From assembly GCA_002842085.1 (NCBI GenBank), contig PHCA01000004.1, forward strand, positions 1 through 32,598: a DNA stretch of 32,598 bases. Reading direction: 5' to 3'. Below, one piece after another: positions 32,500 through 32,598 of this stretch. Each line of letters opens with the position of its first letter. Positions within the stretch are counted from its first letter, which is position 1. Source of the stretch: Chloroflexi bacterium HGW-Chloroflexi-1 (GTDB taxonomy: Bacteria > Chloroflexota > Anaerolineae > CG2-30-64-16). Position numbers and translations under genes: made by a program. The notes under the pieces are model-generated. The model was not told the origin of the DNA. It saw only the letters and a program-made list of their open reading frames with translations, and ran no database searches.

Positions 32500-32598
32500 G
32501 CGTCATTGCGAGCGGTGTTTGCGAAGCAATCCCCGATTGCCGCAATCCCCGATTGCCGCAATCCCCGATTGCCGCAATCCCCGATTGCCGCAATCCCC
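32500..32598. repeat. GTCATTGCGAG-type repeat with 16-bp tandem array, cut by the window edge
   Basis: GTCATTGCGAGCGG...GCGAAGCAAT is the same motif as inside the MITE-like element at 2943. It runs into four full copies of CCCCGATTGCCGCAAT (from 32531), and a fifth is cut off by the window end. Confidence 0.88.

Overview
The window is high-GC bacterial DNA, most likely from an Anaerolineae-like member of the Chloroflexota and probably a metagenome-derived contig. The organism call is an inference from gene style (a stand-alone MreB, a membrane NfeD-type protease, a SpoIID-domain exoprotein in a non-sporulation context, a LonB-like protease) and from the mass of short dispersed repeats. No rRNA, tRNA, CRISPR array or complete transposase was seen.

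Layout. 1-570: a DUF104-type antitoxin followed by internally deleted remnants of a VapC toxin and a radical SAM protein. 676-2808: mreB and a convergent NYN/HEAT protein. 2809-3190: a repeat-rich gap holding a MITE-like element. 3191-6637: glutamine-dependent NAD+ synthetase, a DNA methyltransferase with a broken partner ORF, and a PEBP-family lipoprotein. 6930-14125: membrane serine protease (NfeD type), a large TPR protein and a SpoIID-domain secreted protein. 14122-14694: a DUF433 antitoxin gene split by an in-frame TAG. 14759-20433: a four-gene chaperone operon made of a TPR protein, a J-like protein without HPD, an aberrant GrpE and an Hsp70. 20938-21467: an intact antitoxin/RelE pair. 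21473-24025: a Lon-related protease on the minus strand, with a roughly 345-bp heptanucleotide repeat just upstream. 24751-32426: an accessory region, mostly minus strand, with a truncated ATPase, YtxH and GrpB proteins, a metallophosphoesterase, a truncated hicBA module, an uncharacterised protein, a broken AlbA_2/ATP-binding regulator, and a Phd antitoxin followed by a VapC toxin fused in frame to a 5'-nucleotidase-like enzyme.

How the genes work together. The most coherent and unusual unit is the chaperone operon. It has one good promoter, tight or overlapping gene joints, and three non-canonical parts around an apparently complete Hsp70. I propose it as a dedicated, non-housekeeping Hsp70 machine whose substrate or partner is set by the TPR protein. 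mreB, the NfeD-type protease and the SpoIID protein all concern the envelope, but they are separate transcription units.

Two processes have visibly shaped the window. First, toxin-antitoxin modules are frequent (five) and four are broken or fused. Second, several palindromic and short-unit (7-, 8-, 16-bp) repeat families sit between genes and in places supply stop codons or C-terminal codons. Many broken genes show the same signature, a deletion joining two recognisable coding segments, so long-read confirmation that these are not assembly artefacts would be valuable.
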